From Psococerastis gibbosa (taxonomy: Eukaryota > Arthropoda > Insecta > Psocodea > Psocidae), in assembly GCA_963971405.1 (NCBI GenBank), contig OZ020487.1, positions 36,119,039-36,183,038 of the forward strand: 64,000 nt of DNA, in the 5' to 3' direction. Positions 1-64,000 of this stretch are shown here, piece after piece. The stretch's first letter is position 1; every line of letters begins with the position of its first letter. The notes under the pieces were generated by a model. The model worked only from the letters and a program-made list of their open reading frames with translations. It was not told the origin of the DNA and searched no databases. The translations under genes and the position numbers were made by a program.

Positions 1-951
1 TGGGGTTAAATTTCCAGTGCATCGATTTTCCTCATCCTACAGCACTGTATTGATTGATTGATCGGGCAATTGTATATTCAATAATGGACAGGCGAATATG
101 ATATTGTACTGTACAATATGCAATGCATTGGGGCACGAATTATTCATAATTATTTCAAGAAATATTTTTTCCTTCAAAAACAAAACCTTGCTTGGAAAAG
201 CAGCCTGTTCGATTTAACACCTAAAACATACCAGAAGTTATAAAGCACCAGAAAAGTTATTCTTTAGTATTTTTTCATGAAAATTGAACGTTTTTAAGAC
301 CCATTATATTAATCCCATTTTTATTTAAACTATTCCTACGTGTAACATACTATTGGTTTCCGCATTTGTAGCATTCTGAAAGCATCTATTCAAGTCTAAT
401 GGAATGCACCTGGGCCTATTAATGTTTTCAAGGTATGCAGTTAATGTTTTCCCGATTTAACATTCACTTCCAATCATTGGCAGGCTAGTTGATAAACTTC
501 TAGTTCGCGGCCTTCGCTGGGATAATAAAATAAGAAATAGGCCCGTGACACACGGGGCAGACGAGACACAGCAGAGATACCTGCGATTACCTCGTACGTG
601 CAAGGGCTAACAATATACTGCATAAAGTAAGCTTAGTTAACCCTCCCAACCCTCGCAAGATTTTGCTGGAAAGCGTTTTGTAAGTATATATGCAGTAGTC
701 TTAGACGGAATTACAATTACGAGTTTTTTATTTAAATTTTGACTGGTGAATTGCGAATTGCTTTAGTCAGTGGTGTATATACAGGGGGGGGGGGCTCCTG
801 AAATGGGAAAATATAAGATACAATTCACTAATGTGAGTTGTAATGCATAATTTGTTTTGTCAGAGCTAATATGTATATGCGGTATGTTCGGGTCAACAGT
901 AGTTTGGTTGGTAGAATTCAATGTCGTATCAGAACTCTACCCGTGGCAAGA

Positions 952-1391
952 AGCCTGTAGTATGAATTAACAAAAACAATAAATGTGGCAATCATATTGG
1001 CATGAAGTGTACGCCGATGGCAGTGGTACGCCTCTGGATGGCTTGACCTACTTTGGGCCTGGTGTGTTGAACCTGCTGACGACCGCTGACAATGAGTACC
1101 TAGTGTGTGTAAGCATTGTACAGCGGACGTCCAAGAAGGGAGGCACGAGCCAGGCCCGGGGTCGCCCAAGATGTCCAGGGGTGGACTTGAAGGCCTGTGA
1201 TTCCCATCAATACATCTGAGATCAACCAATCCGGCCTTCTCTTGTTTAGGGTAAGTTCCTTTCTAGATGTTATATGGTACCTCAGATTCACCCTGACCTC
1301 TGAATCTGAGGGATCATACGACATAATGGCGTACACTTCATGCCAATATGATTGCCACATTTATTATTTTTGTTAATTCATACTACAAGCC
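952..1391. mobile_element. Element with inverted repeats of about 62 bp
   Basis: Left repeat at about 952-1014 (includes caataaatgtggcaatcata) and its inverse at about 1328-1391. The interior of about 310 bp is less AT-rich than its surroundings and has no assignable coding function. Confidence 0.6.
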
Positions 1392-2227
1392 GATCTGGTG
1401 TCTTAGCCCCCCCCCCCCCCGACAATATTTTTCACTTATATACCTACTGGCTTTAATGTTGGAATGGATTTGGGGATGTATTTTCTGGACTATTATCGTT
1501 TCCTGATTGTGAATTCAATTAAATAGGGTTTCGAAAATGTTGAATTGTTTCAATGTTCCTTCTGTGCAAAGTAAACCTGTCACCGAGTGTATATGTTTTC
1601 TGCAGGTATAGCACGAGGTAGGTACCAAGTTAAATTCTTACCGGAGTTAAAATACTCTTAAAATGTGAGCAAAACAATTTTGTAATAAGAATTTGAATTA
1701 TAAAAATCTACTGCTTACTTTTTAACAGAAAATTAGTTAACATAACAGTTGTATATTTTAACATAAAGATAACTTGGTACCTCGTTGTAATTGCACAGTA
1801 CACTGCATATTACGAGTAAAAGTTTCTTCATTTGGATTTCCCTATGAACATGGAATATCGAAGAGACGCATGTGACCGAGACAGGTGTCACACTCCAGTA
1901 CCCCCCCCCCCCTTCATTCCGCACCCCCTCCCCATAAACTGGAACGGTTTCACTCCTGAGAAGCGCCCTTGTTCCAGCCCATTACACCACCCATTCACCT
2001 GAATTACCGTCTCTGAAAATCTTTTACCGTATTTTTTTTTTAATTTCCTCTCTTACTGGGGGCTGAATTAAGTACCCAGACGCTTCATGTCTTATTTAAG
2101 ATTTCTTAGGGGGGCTCTAAACAACTGCTGGTTTACCTACGGCTAACGGCCTACCTAATCACTGCTGCCCAGTATAATATAACATAATAATGTAATGGAA
2201 ATGGCCAGAGTCAGTTGACTCTGCCTA

Positions 2228-2496
2228 CTCATTGTTAAAAATAATAACTTTGTATAGTTTTACGTAATAAAATAAAATTAAAACATACACAACCGGTTTC
2301 GGCTCACGCCATCGTCAAGTGCGTTTGAAAGCAGATAAAACCAAAATGTATGCAAGCTAAAACAAAACAAGCATACCTTTTTGTTTTATCTGTTTTCAAT
2401 CGCACTTGACGATGGCGTGAGCCGAAACCGGTTGTGTGTGTTTTAATTTGATTTTATTACGTAAAACTATACAAAGTTATTATTTTTAACAATGAG
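2228..2496. mobile_element. Inverted-repeat MITE
   Basis: Arms of about 93 bp, from ctcattgttaaaaataataa to its complement at 2496, including caaccggtttcggctcacgc. The loop is about 75 bp. No clear target duplication was found. Confidence 0.65.
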
Positions 2497-3715
2497 TGAC
2501 AGCAAGTTTTTCAAAGTTACTAAGGAGACTATTATGTTTATTGTTGACTCTGCCTAGAACTGCATAGGCTTTCGCAAAACAATCCACTTAAACTGTTAAA
2601 TACTCTTACATATAGTACACACTCGGCTTGAGAACGGATCCGGGCTGATAGACCGCGGACAAAGAGAACAGCAGTTGCAGTCGCTGCTAAGTCTCCAAGA
2701 GATAATTTTCACAGTTCGAGAGCGACTGCATGTAAATGAATGAATGACTATATATCTTAAGTCAAATCATATTGTGCAGTACATGAAAGCAAATTCAGCA
2801 CTAACTCCCCGGTAGCATCTGAGAGCTTACTACTTACAATAGTACAATAGTGGCACTACGTTGACTCGTACCTACGTATCTCGGGGACTTATTCACGGAA
2901 ATGACTTAAATGCCGTTGACTCTTCATCGAGTTCCTCCGACTTCGGGGCCATTTTCCCAGCCCCAGGACAAATGAGTGCCCTGCCTAGAAAAGATTCTGT
3001 CACTTACCCCGGCTCAGACTACCTATCTGTTCAGTCGCCATTGCGCGCTTCCATCTTCACTTTGAGGAGGTGCCAATTAGGGATGTTCGTCTTCTCCTCT
3101 GAGACCATAATGCATTACTCAGAAACTCAGCTGCTTTTGAGACAACGTTATAGGGAGCATATTAAAATCCGCCTTAAGTGCAGTACAAGAAATACGAATA
3201 TTGAATATCAATGGAATAATTTGGATAAATTATTTTTTGGAAGTATTCAAAGAATTCATTTCTAATAAAATTTTCCTATACAAATGCAGACAGTGTGTCT
3301 CAGCAGTTTCTACATAATCAGCTTACACAGCAAGGGGTACAAATTCCGGTTTGTGGAGATAGAGAAATTACATTTATCGTGGTGATTTATTGAATATGAT
3401 TTCTGTAATTAAAGTGAGAGGGAATAGGAAATCATGACTGGAATACGTTAAACTGATTATTCGGCCGGGGTTGTTTTGGAAAGCGAAGGAGATGTCTGAC
3501 ACTTTTCAGTTTTTATGTGTGTACGTTTATTTTCCGAAAGGAAAAATACACTGTTTAGCTTAAGTTCAATTGTTCAAACATTTTTTTATTGTTATTAATT
3601 ACACAGGATGCCCCGTGGATAGCTTTCTGTAACTGTGGATAATCGATGCCACGTATAGGTACTATTATATAAAAGTGCAAAGGAGCATTTCTCTTATTTA
3701 CTCCAGTATTTGCTG

Positions 3716-3900
3716 TGTTCACAATTGCAGCTTTACTACTCTACGGCTTCGGTGGCAAGGTAGTAGCTTGGTTATACTTATGCAAGTCTACACTCCAAGC
3801 GTTTGGAGACGTGTCGTAACTCAAGACAAGTATTAAAAGTTACTTAGTGCGAAACGACTGAGGAGGTCATTGGATCCATTCATTGAATTGTTAATATATA
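3716..3900 (+). repeat. Short dispersed repeat (about 170 bp family)
   Basis: Family hallmarks are ggtggcaaggtagtag, gacgtgtcgtaactca, gttacttagtg and ttgaattgtt. Related copies lie at 6634-6770 and 11675-11830 (+), and at 40330-40500, 52996-53170 and 54508-54650 (-). A partial copy lies near 48260-48315. Confidence 0.65.
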
Positions 3901-5938
3901 GATGCCATGCCAACCCATAGGTCCCTTGTCCAATGCCATCGAACCCGTGGAGTTCAGACATTATTTGTATTGTTTTTGAATTTTTGGCCGTTGGCGAACT
4001 GGTATGCGTTCTCGATGTCAACCTACACCGGCTACAAGCGACCAGCTTACCATTGACGCAATGAAATAGGTGAAAGCATGACTTAACCAAGTACATAATA
4101 TACGAGTCTCATATACAGTTACCCTTTAAAATAAAACAATTGCCTTGTGAAATTTAATTTTGCTCAAAAAACTGATCGTTGGTGTACTCGGCTTTAATCT
4201 TAGGATATTATGCCGCTCTGTTATCAACCTTCTTTATTATATCCATTCTTATTGGAATTCGTGAAAATCTAAAAATCTATACAATAACAGTCACTCTCAA
4301 TAAAGGTGTCGGGGAAACAAAAGCGTCTTTGTTGACAGCTTTTAGCAGCTTTAATAGTTAATTTAGCCCATAGTCAGGTGCAGGTATACCACGGTGAAAA
4401 TTTGGTAGCAGACAAGTTTGTTCTGATTAGAACAAAGTTAGCAACAAATGGGATGGATGACACCGTCAGAATCTCAGCAACTCCCTCAAACTCATTACCA
4501 ACTTCCCCACACAAAATGAGAGAAAACAGAAGAGCTCCAACTTAATTTTATTCCAACTATACAGATTCATTTCTGCACTATTGTTTCCAAACTTACAGTA
4601 AGTTTTAATTTCTACAAGACAGAAACTTTGGCGTTTTCATTCAGCGTCTATGTTTGTTTACCACATCGCAATAACTTTATCATTTCTCTATTATAAACGC
4701 CGTTAATATGGTTTTCTTGAGTTATTGTAATAGCGATGACACGGATTGTCAAAGAGATGATTTTAGACCAATTTGATCTAACTTAGCGAGGCCCGGGGGT
4801 ATGCATTTAATGGGGGCGCGAATTCTCGGTAAAAACCGCATCAGAAGTCTTACCACATGGGTATTAATCAATGTATAATAACTCCAGATCGCAAATGGTC
4901 CAATGAATCCGAAAAAAAGTCGGTCTTTATCTTTGATCTTTGGTCGTACCCCCAAAGGACAAAAACTTAAGTAAGTCCGTTGTACAAGTATCTAATTTTA
5001 AATCAAGCAAGCTTTAACATACTAAGATATTAATCACCAATGATTTGAAACCAGCTAATTGACAAGAAGAAGCAATTAATTCCCAGTTGGTTCTTTGTAC
5101 TGTTTGAGGAACATTAATTTAGAAGCAGTTGCAGAGTTGGGAAGACTTAGCTGAACTTTTGATGAATCAAGAGCTGTAGCTTGCACCGAGGCTGCTGCCG
5201 GCGAACCTTTTCAACCTTTCCCCTTCCCGTCCTGGGTAAACACTGCTGAACAAAAATTCAGTTCCTTTGTGTAGTTTTATCCCTTAGGGACAGAACAGTC
5301 TACTCGTACAAGGAATTCGAATTTAGAAAGGGTGGAAATAGAGTATTGAAAGGGTGACTTTGTAAATTTCTTTGAATTGGCGAAAGCACAAACCTGCCAG
5401 TGACGTTTTATTTTGCATGAACTCTTTCGATGCCTTTTTCACTTCCTAAGCCCAAGAACTAACGAAGTTATTTTGCTCGTATTTTTGGTCGCCCAGATTA
5501 GTCCTTCTGTTTCCTAACTGGTCGAATAGGGGCGCGGCAGCTTCCGTCTGATGGGGAGAATCTCCGTCACAGCTAAGACAAACATTACTAACGGGTGTCT
5601 CAGAACTACCGATGCTCTACAGTAATGAGATAAACTTTGCGTTTTGATCGATTTGAAAGCACTGCATGCTCGTATGACCAGAGGGTCAAAACAGTACACG
5701 GGATAATGCTTAAATACTGTACCATCTATTGTCTTATATTTCCGACCTGTATATTCAAAATCTTCCCTCCTCGGAGATTAGACGAACCCTGCTACCGGCA
5801 GGAGTATCCCACAGTATGCGCCCCTGTCGAATTTGATGAATCCGCCCCTTGGTTGACGATGCTTAATTCAATTAACAGATCAACAATCAGAGTTTAAAAA
5901 CTTTTATACAAATGGCCATGACAGTTGAATTATTTGAA

Positions 5939-5963
5939 AAAAAAAAAAAAAAAAAAAAAAAAA
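5939..5963. repeat. Poly(A) tract of about 25
   Basis: Uninterrupted A run; no retroelement was recognised immediately upstream. Confidence 0.8.
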
Positions 5964-6295
5964 GGCTCAACTTTTATCCTAATTATTGAAAAAGCAATTT
6001 ACGTGCAACAATAGCACAATTGAAAGTTGGAACTCATGGGACAATACATTTTTCCTTCTGATCAAAACCTGCAACAGTAAGCTGGAAAAAGTCGAAAAAA
6101 TCACGTAGTTGCAAATGGTCTTGCTCAACACAATGGTGAGCAATTGAAAGTAGCTTTTCCTGTTACAGTAAGCTACTTTACTGTAACACAATGTTATTTA
6201 ATGACCTATTACGTGCTATTTATGTTTTGTAGATGTACGGCGAGTTGTGAAATATGGACACTGCATGTACTAAATCGTCAGAATGAATGGAATAT

Positions 6296-6500
6296 GAATA
6301 AATAAATAATGACTTCTTGTCTATTATTGTACTTATTTGCCAACCTAGCGGAGCTACACTATTAAGCCCTCTCGCAACTGACAAGACCTGGGACCGCCTG
6401 CTTTACATGTCCTCCTAAGCGTGGTCAGACAATTTAGCAAGCGAACGAACTTTCTTTCCGGTAAAATTCGTTGCCAATAGTCTACATGTCCTGAGTGTGG
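6296..6500 (-). mobile_element. Degraded tRNA-like SINE (minus strand)
   Basis: Contains gccaacctagcgga and ccgcctgctttacatgtcct in the order of the minus-strand SINE; the head is rearranged. Confidence 0.6.
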
Positions 6501-6633
6501 GGCTCGAACTCATAGTTACTGTGCAATGGGGTGAAGTTAACCTACAAATACTAAAAACATTCGGCACGTTTGTACTTTGAATGCAAGTTAAAGAAAGTTT
6601 CTCTCTGAATTTGGTATTTCAGCACTGCATCCA

Positions 6634-6770
6634 TAATCAGTGGCAAGGTGGTAACGAGCTTGTACTTGTGCTAGTCTCTACACACTTAAATCAACACAAG
6701 CACCCTATGCATAAGTTACTTAGTGAGGCGACTGAAGAGGTTATTTGGATGCAGTAATTAAATTGTTTGT
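6634..6770 (+). repeat. Short dispersed repeat (about 170 bp family)
   Basis: Contains gtggcaaggtggtaacg, aagttacttagtgaggcgac and ttaaattgtttgtatgc. Confidence 0.6.
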
Positions 6771-6984
6771 ATGCAATGCCCTATTGGGTACCTTACCTTC
6801 ATTGGTGTAGGAAAAAACATGGCTGTCGGTATGTTGCTGACGACATCACGAATAGACCAGTGGTGAAGGGAAAACAGTCCTCAGGCTGAAACTCTCCTTC
6901 TATGGACTGTCGTGCCACGGTTTGCTTTGTGGAGAAGTTTTTAAATAACGATGATTCTAAATATTGTTTTTGTTGTTGTTGCAG

Positions 6985-64000
<57,016 letters not shown>

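Larger units (their letters stand above)
1..6984. other. Upstream intron or 5' flank, repeats only
   Basis: No exon, signal peptide or promoter could be supported here. Because exon a enters in phase 1, at least the end of this stretch is intron. Recognisable content: a remnant of the long TGTC-type repeat (about 60-260), a terminal-inverted-repeat element (952-1391), a large inverted repeat (2228-2496), a repeat shared with 23470-23530 (about 2905-2990), short repeats at 3716-3900 and 6634-6770, a poly(A) tract at 5939-5963 and a degraded SINE at 6296-6500. Confidence 0.7.

Noticed and set aside
2861-3265. 134-codon open frame on the + strand
   Set aside because: Its first half is a dispersed repeat also present near 23470-23530, and there is no splice or domain support.
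1-6984. First exon and promoter of the receptor
   Set aside because: No signal peptide-like frame ending in a phase 1 donor was found, and the region is mostly repeats.

Overview
The window is AT-rich eukaryotic (metazoan) DNA dominated by one large multi-exon gene on the + strand, embedded in introns full of transposable elements. The organism is probably an arthropod, most likely an insect with a large, repeat-rich genome. This is inferred from GT-AG introns of up to 15 kb, an intact mariner element, many decayed non-LTR retrotransposons, hAT-type MITEs and tRNA-like SINEs. No lineage-defining sequence was seen, so the species is left open.

The gene encodes the N-terminal to central part of an LDL-receptor-related protein of the LRP2 (megalin) type. 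I place 36 coding exons between 6985 and the right edge, about 7.75 kb of coding sequence or roughly 2,580 codons. Every exon junction is phase-compatible. Domain order is: six LDL-receptor class A (LDLa) repeats (cluster I), two EGF modules, beta-propeller 1, EGF, beta-propeller 2, EGF, eight LDLa repeats (cluster II), two EGF modules, then beta-propellers 3, 4, 5 and 6 separated by single EGF modules. The sixth propeller runs off the window. Six or more repeats in cluster I, plus close similarity to vertebrate LRP2 in propellers 5 and 6, favour LRP2 over LRP1, which has two. The signal peptide, possibly one more LDLa repeat, and the C-terminal half (clusters III and IV, the membrane span and the cytoplasmic tail) lie outside.

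Layout. 1-6984 is an upstream intron or 5' flank with only repeats. 6985-38857 carries cluster I and the first EGF exon, spread over very long introns that hold a complete mariner (13729-15021), RTE-like and jockey-like LINE remnants and several MITE families. 38858-64000 is compact: 31 exons with mostly 0.2-1 kb introns, many still containing short transposons. Two of these sit 11 and 23 bp beyond a splice donor.

The most interesting items are: a symmetric 63-nt cassette-like microexon (61471-61533) in propeller 6; a MITE family whose ends and inner core are conserved while the stem arms differ between copies but stay self-complementary; a LINE insertion inside one of those MITEs with a visible target-site duplication and poly(A) tail; a mariner that looks coding-competent; and three hAT-type MITEs with perfect 8-bp target-site duplications.
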